Assembly (NCBI GenBank): GCA_030686995.1 | Contig: CM060694.1 | Span: 96,816,336 to 96,880,335, forward strand | Source: Artemisia argyi | Lineage: Eukaryota > Streptophyta > Magnoliopsida > Asterales > Asteraceae | DNA length: 64,000 nt | Reading direction: 5' to 3' | Shown here: positions 35,477-46,843 of the stretch, piece after piece | Layout of the letters: every line of letters starts with the position of its first letter | Position numbering within the stretch: position 1 is the first letter of the stretch | Position numbers and translations under genes: made by a program | Notes under the pieces: generated by a model | What the model saw: the letters and a program-made list of their open reading frames with translations, nothing else | Databases searched by the model: none | Told to the model about the DNA's origin: nothing

Positions 35477-35785
35477 GGTTGGAACAGCGAGTATGGCGAT
35501 TTCTACCTATCACGGTATTCACAAATGCTATTGGATCATGAAAGATTATTCTTATCATCCACTTGGATTTTTGAAAATTGAGGTATCAAGATCTCAGTCA
35601 AGATTGCGGGTATTCACTGGCACAATGGGACACAGTCTCACTCACCTGAACTCACTACAAGCTACTACAATGCCCGTTTCTGAGATGGGTACCTCCCAAT
35701 AGCCAGAATGTTGGGCCTTCATGGTGTTGTATTCAATTTCAAGTGCATACAGATGCGTCATCATGAATTGAACCAAGATATGACG
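35477..35785 (+). pseudogene. Captured beta-amylase exon fragment
   Basis: About 100 codons match plant beta-amylase (glycoside hydrolase family 14, which releases maltose from starch). Visible are W-N-S-E-Y-G-D-F-Y-L-S-R-Y-S-Q-M-L-L-D-H, then [13 protein letters not shown]-x-x-Y-Y-N and D-G-Y-L-P-I-A-R-M-L. Two in-frame TGA codons interrupt it (after F-E-N and after A-R-F). The inner-loop motif normally F-T-C-x-E-M reads F-K-C-I-Q-M. The catalytic Glu regions on either side are absent. It is a dead fragment, on the same strand as the Helitron. Confidence 0.8.
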
Positions 35786-37427
35786 TTTATTCACATGCAC
35801 AAATATTGATGGCAATTTTGTTATCTGATAATGACGAGATGTGTGTGTATGCTTTTGAATACCCATTTTATTTTCTACAATAAGGAAAAAAAAAAAACAA
35901 ATCTTTAACTTTGCACAACCAACTCTTACCTTACTTGGCAAGAAAGGAACCAACGCTTATTTGAAAGGTATTATGCGAAACGTCCATTGCCAAGGTAAGA
36001 GTTGGGGCGTTTGATTATTATAGAACATTTGGATTATTGGCAAGTCTGACTAACGAGTGCACCACCACGAAATCAGTGTATTTTACACACTGCACATTGC
36101 ACGTCATGGTCAAATCACAAATGAACGCCCAAGGGACAAATGAGGCTTCATATGGGTGGCAACATCAGTGATGAGGAAATCATCCAGGTACCAGATCTGA
36201 TCACTTTGAGCCAATATCAAAATATGTGATACATTGTATGCATGTGCAATTTAAAAAAACCAGATAATAAGTGTTGAGAGTCAACCCGACTCATTTGGTT
36301 CCCTGTAAAAAGTGTTCTTTTTAACCCGTTACACGAGCTTTACAGTTAATATTAGTGGCTTATGGCATTTTTTAATTTAGTTTATGGACTTAAGTAAGCC
36401 ATAACCTCACAAGCCAACAAAAAAGTTTGAACTTATGAGATTTTCCAAATCTAATAAGCTCATCAGTCAAGGGTGTTTTTTAAACTTATCTTTTGGGCTT
36501 ATGAGCTTATAAGCTTGAACAAACACCTTCAGAATAAGTTAATCCAACCACCCCATTAGCAGTTTGTATATCCAAATTACTCCCTTTGACCACATAAAGC
36601 AAATGTAATGCAATGTGAAATGGCCACAATTAAAGCTTCCGATAAACAAGTTTAATTTAAGATTTGTATTACAATCATAAACTTTCTTATTAAGAATAAA
36701 TAGGTAAACTTTCCTATTAAGAATAAATTGGTACCTTTTTAACTGTTCAAGAATTAATGACTTTATTGATAACACATAAAAGTAAAAGTAAAAAAGCCAC
36801 TCTGTAGTCTCTTATTATTCGTTAACTAATACCTTCAAACGGCGGGCTTTGATATGATTTGTGAATTAACTGTAACTGGTGATACATGATAGCAACCTAG
36901 ATTATAGACCTTTGCCTCAAGCGCGACTTATAGAGTCATGTGAAACGGGTGGGGCAAGTATATGATATACTTTTAATTGTTTGCCTCATCTTTTAGACTT
37001 TTAGATGATTATAGTTTTAAAAACATAGTTCATTCAAACTTATCAAATGAAATTGCAAGGAACCTCTTTTGGCTTCTTACAATCCCTGCCTGTAGGTGAA
37101 CAACCTACAAGCTCAGTTACAAACATTTTGCTGCAACAGTTAGGTCTGTTAATGTGTAGGAGGCTTTATCAAAACATGTTCGAGCAGCATAACATATATC
37201 GTACATAATGGCACTATTTGCTTTTGTATATGATATATCTTCAGATGTATGTGATAACTTAACTTTTTTGGAAAATGGCATTTAAGTTGAATTTGAACCC
37301 ATTTACTTTGTAAATCTTACTATCAATTTCCCTAAACTCCACAATGAGTAAAGCTTTCCGAAATTGCTACAGGTATCATATGCATATGAGTTTAAATAAT
37401 TTTTAATCATGGCAACCTTTTGCAGGC

Positions 37428-37499
37428 ATAGACTATAATGTTGGTCCAACCACTATTGTCTCAAATGAAAAGAATACTTACGGACGCAACATAACCCAA
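37428..37499 (+). pseudogene. Exon-like piece, unidentified, in the Helitron
   Basis: Bounded by TTTGCAG| and CAAG|GTTAGT. 24 codons read D-Y-N-V-G-P-T-T-I-V-S-N-E-K-N-T-Y-G-R-N. The splice-like borders suggest an exon, but I do not recognise the protein. Confidence 0.3.
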
Positions 37500-37698
37500 G
37501 GTTAGTTACAATATTAGTATACATCAAATCACCAAACAGACCACACATTCGAAGCTGCTTATTTGCTTAAAAATAAGCTATTTATGAGGTTTAAATACAT
37601 TTGGCATTTTGATGGCCCATAATTACCAGTAAGAGGGTCTTATTTTCTAGGCTTTTTGAATATAGAAAAGCTCATAAGCCCACTTTTTCCGCCTAATA

Positions 37699-37862
37699 GG
37701 GGTTGTTTCTTTTTAACTTTATTTGGTAAGCTCGGGCTTATGAGTTTTTCAATGTGAGCTTATGGGTTATTGAAGTTCATAAGCCCAAAATTTTGAGCTT
37801 ATGAGCTTTTAAAAAGTTCAATAGGCCCATAAGCCGGCCAAATAAGCTTAAACAAACACCCC
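37699..37862. mobile_element. Small MITE-like insertion in the Helitron
   Basis: Ends are GGGGTTGTTT at 37699 and AAACAAACACCCC ending at 37862, an imperfect terminal inverted repeat. The interior is rich in the self-complementary phrase GAGCTTATGAGCTT and relatives. Similar 'cttataagctt' rich blocks lie at about 36290-36530 and 39530-39740 without clear ends. Confidence 0.4.
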
Positions 37863-38362
37863 ATTAAATAAGACATAAGCTCAAGTTGATAAGCTGGAAA
37901 AGTGAGCTTATAAGCTTTTTCAGTTTGAAATAAACCCATGAGCCTTAGACAAGCTAACCCAAACACCCCTTAAGTGTGCCTATTATCTTGTGATATAAAG
38001 CATCATCACTTGCATCTATTTTGATTCTAAATATTTTCTCATAGATATACATTGTACAATTCATAGTAATGTACAACAATTAGAGCGTAAACAAAGTCAG
38101 GTTAGGACTAAGCTATGTATTTTATATGGATGGAGAGTTGGGTAATAGCGAAGAGACTTCCAGATTGGCTTCTGTTGAACTAACTTGACTTAGCAAACAG
38201 TTTGACTAGCCCCATGATCTATAACAAAATAGGCAGCAGCATTAGACCACTACGTATACTGTCCAGTCTACCCATCTTGCCGCATCTCTTCTAGCTTAAT
38301 GAAATATAGATTTGAATGAGCATGTTTATGTGTAAACGAGTTAATTTTCTATTTTATTGCAG

Positions 38363-38770
38363 CTGGTGGTATTGATCAGTAGCAATTCAGAAGAAAAGGT
38401 TGAAATAAACCACACTGTAATTCTAAAACAAGATGCCATAAGTTCAGAGATTGTGATCACCAATTTGAGACCTTCATCACTTAAACTAATGGGCTCACCC
38501 ATCAGTCATTTAGCCATAAGCACACCGGAAGCAACCTATGCCATTGAGCTCGAGATCTCTAATTACTTTGTTAAGCCACCTATTTATTAAAACTTCAGTA
38601 TCGTTCCTCCTGATTTCAGCAACAATGATTTGAGTACCAGAAAATCTTTCAAGCTACCGCTATCTGGATGAGGACTAGGAAGGCTGAATGATGGCTTTAA
38701 CGATAGAACAATAAAAAACAAGCAAAGGGGTGAAGATATTGAAAGTGAAGAAGTGGAAAATTATAATCAT
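38363..38770 (+). pseudogene. Captured fragment of a PnsB2/NDF5-like (mutarotase-fold) protein
   Basis: After TTGCAG| about 75 codons read S-S-N-S-E-E-K-V-E, then L-K-Q-D-A-I-S-S-E-I-V-I-T-N-L, then G-S-P-I-S-H-L-A-I-S-T-P-E-A-T-Y-A-I. A stop follows K-P-P-I-Y; the frame continues N-F-S-I-V-P-P-D-F, a second stop near 38668, and E-S-E-E-V-E-N-Y-N-H-L. This order matches the galactose-mutarotase-like subunits of the chloroplast NDH complex (PnsB2/NDF2 and NDF5). It is broken and lacks the rest of the protein. Confidence 0.65.
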
Positions 38771-40347
38771 TTACTGAGAAAATGTGCGTGATTTACTGCA
38801 GTACTCCTATAAGTTTAACTATCATGGATAGGGTACGTCGAATTAACCATCCTTTGAGATTTATACAGTTTGAACTTATAAGAATAAAATCATCACATTG
38901 TGGCGATAGGATACACATAACTCAGTTATAGCGAGTAGAGAAGGCTTTGATGAATTGTAGATATTCAGCCCTAGCTGAAATTACTTATTTTTGTGATCTC
39001 CTCATAGTTTGCTTTTCCAAGAACTAATGTCTTCTATTAATATGTTTGCGGATTGTACATTGTTTTGCAAATTGCTTATTCTTGCTACTCTGGAACCGCT
39101 ACAACATCTTGATTATACAGGTGACGTTTCTTCTTGGATGTTTCTACATAAAGAAAATGAAAGATTGCATTGGGTTGGGTAAATAGTATGGCATGTTAAC
39201 CATTTTTTAAGTTGTATAGGTTTGAATATTTTCTTAACATTGAACTTTCGAGAGTAACATTACTTGGATAATTCCAGGTTCCAGCGCTCAAGGATCTTGT
39301 GCTGTAAAGTCAAGAAATCCTACTGAACAACCTGTCCAAGGGGTTAAGTCTAACACATACTTAGATTGTAAACCCTCGGAGGGAAGACTTTGTCTTTGAT
39401 TATGTTCGTTTTTGCAATAATAAAGTTTATGGAATGAAAGGACTTACGAGATCTTATTAAAAAAATACAGTTAGAGCTATTATTGACCCTTTTTTAGTCG
39501 TTATATATTTTCCAATTTGACCTATTAGAGATTATGTGGGAGCATTTGGATTAGCTTATTTAGCCGACTTATGTGCTTATTTGATTTTGTTTAAGCTAAT
39601 AAGCTGATGTTTTAGATCTTATTAACTTTAGCTTATTGGCTTAAGCCAATAAGGTGAAGTTGATCCAGTCAAAATCTCGCCTGAAAATTTATAGAATCTC
39701 CTAACTTTCAAAATAATCCGGAAAGAATAGGCTTATAAGACGTAAGTCAATAGTTAGTGTTTGTGTTTCAATGTAGGGAAGTTGAGGTACAAGATTGAAG
39801 CAACAGGTTGAGTTTGTGTTTCAATGTAAGGGTTGCGCTTTCTTTCATTTTAATGAAAAATGCATGTTCACATGTTCCATTTTTGTACAACAGATTATCA
39901 AGAAGGATGGTGATATGTTTGAGTTATACCACACATGTATACGAGCCAATGGTGTTTGTGAATATTCATATAGCGACACAAGATAAAGTTGCGGAGATTT
40001 ATTCAGAGTAAATTACATGTAATATGAGTACTAAACATGCGTGCGCGGTGTCTCATTGAGATTAAACATTGAAGTAAATTTACATAGATTTACTTTATAT
40101 ATTTTAATTGTTCTATAAATTTTAACGTACATTTAATTTTAGATCATATACTATGTTGTTACAAAAACTTTCTATATTTTAATTGTTCTATAAATCTTCC
40201 CATCCTTAAATATGAATTTCAATTGACTAATACCATCAAAAGAATAATTATAAGTCATGTCTGTCTCTTTATTAATACATAAATTATAACTGTAAAAGAT
40301 CACTAATATACGTACATGACTAAATTAAAATGTAAATTACAAGTCAT

Positions 40348-40377
40348 GCCCGCCCATCGGGCGGGCTTCAAAATCTA

Positions 40378-40378
<1 letters not shown>
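40348..40378 (+). other. Helitron 3' terminus: hairpin plus CTAG
   Basis: Stem GCCCGCCC (40348-40355), loop ATC, stem GGGCGGGC (40359-40366), spacer TTCAAAAT, CTAG (40375-40378). In Helitrons the hairpin marks the end of rolling-circle transfer. Confidence 0.85.

Positions 40379-40444
<66 letters not shown>
40379..40444. repeat. (TA)n microsatellite, right flank of the Helitron
   Basis: About 33 TA units directly after CTAG; the matching tract lies at 29932-30009 on the other side. Confidence 0.95.
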
Positions 40445-40447
<3 letters not shown>

Positions 40448-42043
40448 CTTTTCTTTGTAATTTTTTTCTTTTATTTGCTAACTGAAAATAACTTAAAAAA
40501 AAGTTTATGGAAGCTACTTAGAGTATATAGGATGCAATTAAAGGAAACAACAAGAAAATTAAAATCTAAGTAAAAACACGAATTTCTTGAAACTGAAACA
40601 CTACTTAAATTAACTTGAGAATTTGGAAATACAATTGTAAATTAAGTCTAAAATAAAGAAAGATAGATAGAAAGGGATGCCGTAATGGTTTACATGAGTC
40701 CTCTATTTATACTACAATCGAATTATGTAGGAATTGGTCTATTGTGCTTCTTTGGTGAGAGATAACAGCTGTAAACACTCCCTTGTGATCTTGCGAACAT
40801 ATCCCAGCCCTTGGATTAGATTACAAATGATCCTAGCTCTTGATTTAGGTTTTGGAGCCAAAAATGCTTTTGGTGGTTTTGGGATTGCCAGGGTGTAAAG
40901 GGGTTAGGTATTGGTTTGTGAGAAGGGTAGTGGGATGGGGAATGGTGTTGGGGGAGCTTTTGAGGGGGGAGGAGGCGTGTTGCAGAGGTGGAGTGGTGGG
41001 GGTGATGGAACTAGTGGGTAAAGAGGGAAACGGGGAAGAAAGGTTTGACCTTTTTTTTTTTTTGCTATTGTTGACTATTTGACTGGATTTTGGATTTTAA
41101 TATTAACGGGATGGTGTTGGGCTTGGTAGGAGTTGGGCCAGGGTGGGTTTTGGATCAAGTTTTGGTTTTGGGTGGATTGTAATAATTTCAATGATCCGTT
41201 TGGTTTGTATAGTTTAATTGCCCAAGGACTATACTTGTAGATTCTGAATTCTTCAAGGACCAAATCTGTCATTTATCCAAACTATCACCAAGGGTCAAAT
41301 TTTCCAAGTCTTGAATTCCCAATGTCATTTTGAGTATTTTTCTTCAAAGTGCAATTCCCGGGGGCCATTTTTTTCCAATTTGCCAAACTTGAGGGACCTT
41401 TCTTGTAAAACTTTGAAAATGCAATCCAAGGATCAATTTTGTCAGTTGAGGATTATTGGAGGACTTTTGTTGACTTTCTCTTCATAAATTCTCACCAGGG
41501 ACCATTTCTGTCATCTCTTGAAAGTATAGGGACCAATTTTGCCAAATGTGAAACTCCAGGGACTAAACTTGTACGTTTTTGAAAACTTTTCACCCAAAGA
41601 CCATTTTTGATAACTTTTGACTTTTAAAGGAATTGGGTTGACTTTTCTTTTAAAATAAATGCTTAGGGACTGATTTTGTCATGTTTTAAATGTTGGGGGA
41701 CTGAAACTGCCAATTATGCAAACTTTGTTCATTTTTTACTTGTTTTCAATCATTTTGCATCTGAAACATATAAAACACGATCTTTGGGATATTTTTTGTA
41801 TTTTGATGCATTTCTGGGTGTTTTTAAATGTTTTTGCAATTCAGATTGACCAAAAATAATGAGTATTTACACACTCATCACCCTACAACTAAAAGAAAGA
41901 AAATTACAACTAAGACTCATGCAATAACATCAAAAGAAAAGATGAGAAAATGAAAGTTGGTTCTAAAACTTCAACCCCCAAAGAATCTTCCAAACAAACG
42001 GAGCGTGTTTTGCCCTAGAAAAACATAAAGATATGTGTGTGTG

Positions 42044-42047
<4 letters not shown>
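40445..42047. other. Unassigned spacer with degenerate 'gggacc' array
   Basis: No coding sequence. A G-rich block lies at about 40900-41040. From about 41258 to 41710 a phrase close to GGGACCATTTTTGTCA recurs about twelve times at 30-60 bp spacing, always on the same strand. No transposon ends are seen. Confidence 0.6.

Positions 42048-42134
<87 letters not shown>
42048..42134. repeat. (TA)n microsatellite
   Basis: Long TA run, preceded by (GT)n, directly abutting the left edge of the Sirevirus LTR. Confidence 0.95.
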
Positions 42135-42137
<3 letters not shown>

Positions 42138-44534
42138 AGAACCGTAGAGGGGGGGGGTGAATACGGTTTATTTGGCTTTTTGGATGTTTAAAAACTTTAA
42201 GCCAAAGAGAACACCAATTGGTTGTACAATAATGGAACAACCACTAACACAACCAAAGTATATAAAGCAATTAAAAAACACAACGATATATACTGGTTCG
42301 GGATGGGGGGTTTATACCATCCGTACGTCCAGTTGCGAATCCGCGACTCCGATACTATTCACTAGTACAATCCTTTTGGTGGACTACAAACCGTTACACT
42401 TCACTCCACCGATATTCACCAATATCGATGCTCACAAAGAAGGAGTTACTCCCCAACGGTATTCCGCCCTCGGAAACCACCCAAAAGAATCTCACGATTC
42501 GACTTTACCTAAGGATCACAAAGATCACTACCAAGACTTCCACCCGGAAGTATCAAACCCCAACTAGATCCCCAATGATCTAGGCTTGGTCACCAAGACA
42601 CAAGACTTCTCTTACAAACAATTGAATGAATGATTAAGTGTTTGTTTAATGAAGCCCTAACCTAACCTAATGACTCGATTCTAGTAAAAAGGGTATAGAT
42701 AAGAAGACCCTTGACACAATCACAAGAGTGGATTAGGTTCTTGTGATTCTTCCCTTGCAAGTAGATGTGTTCTTTGAAAGATGTTAGTATGAAAATCAAG
42801 AACACAAGATTAGAGATAGAGAGATAGAGAGATTTGAGAGTATTTGAGAGAAACAATAATTGCAAGGGGTGAGGAATACACGAGGCAAGGGTGGTATTTA
42901 TAGGCCAAGAACCCAAACTTGGGAAAATTTACCGAGGTCGGCGCGTCAACGCGCGGGCAGCGCGCCAGCCGTCTGTAAGAAATTTCCGAGTGTTGGGTGT
43001 TTGGATCTTATAAATACCTATCCTTGCTAAACCCCCAATTGTACTTCACACTAAACCTTAACATTAATCATTCTAAGGTTTACCAACTCAAATAGCTAAT
43101 TTGGAAATAATTTGTGAAGTGTTTAAAGAGAAACCAAATTACCAAGGGTATAAAGATTAGATAGGGTAATTTGGAAGGGGTAGAAGTGTATCTCCTCACA
43201 TGGCATAGAAAAGAGAGAAAGAATATGCCAAGGAATATTCCAATGCTTGGGGGGGGGGGGGGAAGAATGAGATGAAGGGTTGAGATGAAATGGTTTGAAT
43301 TGGATGGCTAGGAACAAAGGGAGCCTCCCTTGGTTTTCAAATAAGTTGGCATGTGTTGAATATGGATGGTTGGGATGTGTTGATTTGAAATAGATGGCTA
43401 AGATCAAAGAAGCCTTGTGTTTGGATTAAGAAGGGATATTCCAAAGGAATATGCTTTGCTTGGGGGGAAAGGAGAAATCAATGGTTGAGATGGTTTTGGT
43501 TTGAAATGGATGGTGAGGATCAAACACATGTGATGGTATAGATAGGAGAGGTTGGATGGATGGTTGAGATGTGTTTAGTTTGAATTCAATGGTTGAGATC
43601 AAAGGAGCCACTTTAGGAATTCAAACAATTGGCATGTGTTGAAATTGGAAGGTTGAGATGTGTTGTAAGGGAATGAATGGTTGAGATGTAGTGTGTAAGG
43701 GAATATGTAAGACTGTAAGAGATTGTGTAAGAGAATATTTGATTTGGATATGATTGGATATGATTGGATTTGTCTTTAGTAGATATGAGATTAAGAGAAG
43801 ATTAATACATAATCTAATTGTCATTAAGAAGAAAAGGTTTAGACAATTAAGATTAGAAGTTGAGAAAATCATAGGTTACTTATAAGTTCAAGTAACACAA
43901 CGTCGAGAATCCATAGGTTCATATCTCGTGACTTTTCACGACTCGACGTTCTCAACTAATACCTTGGTTCAAACAAGTTAAGTGCTTTGCCTTGATGTAA
44001 AGCATAACCCAAGTGGGAAAGGATGCGTTTACGCAAAGTGACCTTTGACTTAGTTTGACCAATAAGGGAGTAAACAGTTACGTAATTAGATAAGACGTAA
44101 GCATGGGATATGAGCATATGGATGCTTTAACGCGATGATACGTGAAATACACAAGCTCCCTAAGTTTAGAAAAGCCTTGGCTAGAGGCGATAGTTAGAAA
44201 ACATGAGTTGGCGTTTTCCCATAAATGGGTGTTTTAAAAGTAGGATCTCTCAACTCTCAAAACTCGTTTAGAGTGTTCGCAATTAAACACATAACATATT
44301 CATACCTTTATTGAATGATCCACATTTTTCGGGTAAGGGGAAAGCTGAATTTCAAAATTCACCCGGAACCATACAGTGTCCTGGCGCGTCACCCATGCGT
44401 TGACGCGCGGGCAGCGCGCCAGGAGCAGACATTGGCTCCTCCGATTTGGAGCTAACGTTTGTTATTTTATGTATTTCGATGATTTATTTGTCATCATTAA
44501 AACATAAAGAGATCTTGATCATGTTGCCTCAACA
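42135..44534 (-). repeat. SireG 3' LTR (Sirevirus-type Ty1/copia), about 2.4 kb
   Basis: On the minus strand it starts TGTTGAGGCAACATGATC at 44534, right after a purine tract, and ends ...GGTTCTACA at 42135. The length and the 'gacaaa...' context fit Maximus/SIRE elements. It contains two copies of a CG-rich hairpin (44381-44422 and 42938-42968), a poly-G run at 43249-43262, and a block at 43260-43700 where 'ggatggttgagatg' phrases repeat. It holds no gene; the open frame at 42157-42567 on + is not recognisable protein. Confidence 0.65.
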
Positions 44535-44870
44535 ATCTCTCCTTTTTTGATGATGACAAAGAAAAACCGAAAGCAAATAAAATTACAAAACTTAGCAAAG
44601 ACAAAGCGCGCCTTTGGTGTAGCTTGCGTCTTGGCCTTTGCCTTGTAATTTGGTGAAGCCTTTATCATTTCTAGAATAGTCTTCATGCTCTTGCTTTCTT
44701 TCTTCCCCTTTTGTCGAATCAAAAAGGCGGGACTTCCAATCAAGCCAGGTTTCGAACTTAGGCCTGTGGGAGAAATGAGCTAGCTTGTATGTGCACCTGA
44801 ATGTGCTCCCCCTTGAACATAGAGCTCCCCCTAGATCGTTGCTCCCCCTTGTTGCAAGGCGGGGATCCAT
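44535..44870 (-). other. SireG polypurine tract region with repeated AAGGGGGAGC
   Basis: Immediately upstream of the LTR on the minus strand are AAAAAAGGAGAGA (44537-44550) and, further upstream, three purine motifs of the AGGGGGAGC type near 44806-44855. Multiplied polypurine-like motifs before the 3' LTR are a described hallmark of Sireviruses. Open frames here on the minus strand look like noncoding element sequence. Confidence 0.6.
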
Positions 44871-45110
44871 GAGTCAAGAGCCTCACCTTTGCGGTGGCCT
44901 AGCTACACATAGAAATCACAACATGTAACAAACAAGAAATCCTGACGTGTGAAAGTTCCAAGATGGGTTAGGTTACCATTTGGAAACTTACAACATGGGT
45001 TAGTTCACATAATAATACATATATATGTGCATGTGTTTGTCCACTTTAATTAGATTTTATAAAGATTATCCCTTTATGACTTTTATGGACCGAATGATGA
45101 GCAAGAGTAA

Positions 45111-45183
<73 letters not shown>

Positions 45184-45316
45184 TATGAGTATTATTATAA
45201 CATAATACAAGAATTTTCTTTCATAGAAGAAACATGGGTCATACAACCAACAAAGCAACAATACTTAAAACATCTTAGAACACCTAAGAAAAACTACAAC
45301 AACTTATGAATAGAAC
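44871..45316 (-). other. SireG region between ORF end and polypurine motifs
   Basis: No coding trace. It contains a (TA)n microsatellite at 45112-45180. Confidence 0.6.
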
Positions 45317-45433
45317 TCAAAACTCAAGAGAGTCCATTGTGAAAGATTCCTCCGTTGGGGTCACATCATCAACTTCAATCATTCTTGAATGATCATTTGG
45401 GTACTTGCTCTTGATGTGGTCAAAGATGTGTGA
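45317..45433 (-). pseudogene. SireG extra ORF, C-terminal part (separated by AthD)
   Basis: Reading across the AthD target site (TGTGA, 45429-45433 / 52180-52184), the frame from 52185 continues here as H-I-F-D-H-I-K-S-K-Y-P-N-D and ends at a stop at 45317-45319 after about 38 codons. That clean continuation shows AthD inserted into this gene. Confidence 0.7.
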
Positions 45434-46843
45434 TGATGAGGCGAAAAATGAACCACTTTTAGGGGGTCATTTAAGCCCAGAATTGAATTTATTTGATAAA
45501 ATATTGCCCTAAATCGTTCCTTTTGCTATTTTAGGTACTTTGGGAGAGAAATCTGGAAAAGGAAGCAATTCGGACGTTTTTGGAGCATAAAAGTGAAGAA
45601 AACGCCAAAGACTTAATTTTCCAAGCTGGGAACAGTAGGTGACGCGTCAAGAGTACCATCCTGACTGCGTCAAGAGTAATTTTCATGACGACCCAGTACA
45701 GAAATGAAGGCGTCACAAGGAAGAGCATCAAGAGTAAAATACGTGACAGCCTGGAAAAAGTTATAACGTGACGGCGTCATATGTAGATCAAGGCAGTCCG
45801 AGAATTCTTTTGGCGGCGAGATGACGGCGTCACCTATTTGGTCTTGACGTCGTCAGCCTCAGTTTTCTATAGATAGTTTTCTAATTTTCATTCATTAAGA
45901 GGAACAAGTTTGGAGAAACCCTAAGGCCGAACCATATACGATTTTTACGGGTTTTTCAAGGGTTTTCAGCCCTTGAACCCTTTCATGTGTAATTAAGATA
46001 AGTGTTCTTCTAATTCAATCAATATGTCTATGTGTTGGTTGTCTATATCTTGTGCTTGTCTTAATTCCACCATGCTAGGCTAAATTTATCTTGTGTTTGC
46101 TTAGATCAAATGAAACCTAGATGTTGATTATGTGTTGATTACTTGTTTATGGTTGTATTGGATGAATGATTTCGATGTTAGGCTTAAGAAAACTGGCAGA
46201 TCTCCAAATGGTAACATGCTTGAACGTCTTAGGAAACATGAACTGACGTGCACTAGGTTTTATTGGTTGTATTTAATGCATGAGTAAATTCTAATGATCC
46301 CATGTTAGGATCTTCTTAGCCGGCTCGACATAGGGGTGAAGTAGGCACTCATAGGATTGGGGAGTTAAGTGCGCCACCCCATGAATGGTATTAAGGAATA
46401 CAATCCGTCATCCACGCAACTATAACAAGTAATTAACGTGTAAAAGATATCTAGGGAGTAGTGAAATCTAAGTAAACACATTTCTTCACTTATTGCTCAC
46501 AACCTTAGTTAATTTAGTTTATTTTCATTTCTAGTATTTTATTTTGATTGCATCTTTAGTATTGGGTTAGTTGACTAGCAACTAATTCCGCCCAAATCCT
46601 TCAAACCTGAGATATTTACTTGCTTTCTAAAAAAAATACAAAAATACAAAAATAGTCATCCTTCATCTTTAGAACTAGTATTTAGGTTTTCTAATCCTAG
46701 CGACACTATTCCTAGCTGAACGATCAATCCCCCGGTACTTGTCACTATACTATACTACAACGATCAGGTACACTGCGTGGTGGGGGTTGTAAGCTTCTCA
46801 AGATCCCTTGAGAGGTAAAGCCTGGTGCAATTCCCACGCATCA
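45434..46843 (+). repeat. AthD 5' LTR
   Basis: TGATGAGGCG to CACGCATCA. TGACGNCGTCA motifs lie between about 45640 and 45855. The TATA position reads CTATAGATAG (45867-45876), one base away from CTATATATAG in the 3' LTR. Several motif copies here also carry changes absent from the 3' LTR (for example TGACTGCGTCA). Confidence 0.95.

Larger units (their letters stand above)
30010..40378 (+). mobile_element. Helitron, non-autonomous, carrying host gene fragments
   Basis: The 5' end is A|TCTTTACATATAAC at 30010. The 3' end is a perfect 8 bp GC hairpin (GCCCGCCC-ATC-GGGCGGGC, 40348-40366), 8 bases, then CTAG|T at 40375-40378. This is the canonical Helitron terminus with insertion between A and T and no target duplication. 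Both flanks are (TA)n, so the two sides rejoin into one microsatellite. No Rep or helicase motif is seen in any frame, so it would depend on an autonomous Helitron. The 10.4 kb interior holds + strand exon-like pieces bounded by AG and GT, from several unrelated genes. Confidence 0.8.

Noticed and set aside
31977..38360. An intact spliced host gene on the + strand
   Set aside because: Exon-like pieces come from different protein families, contain stops, and lie within Helitron ends; no continuous gene model can be built.
42157..42567. 136-codon open frame in the Sirevirus LTR
   Set aside because: It lies wholly in LTR sequence, has no recognisable domain and odd composition, and is on the strand opposite to the element.
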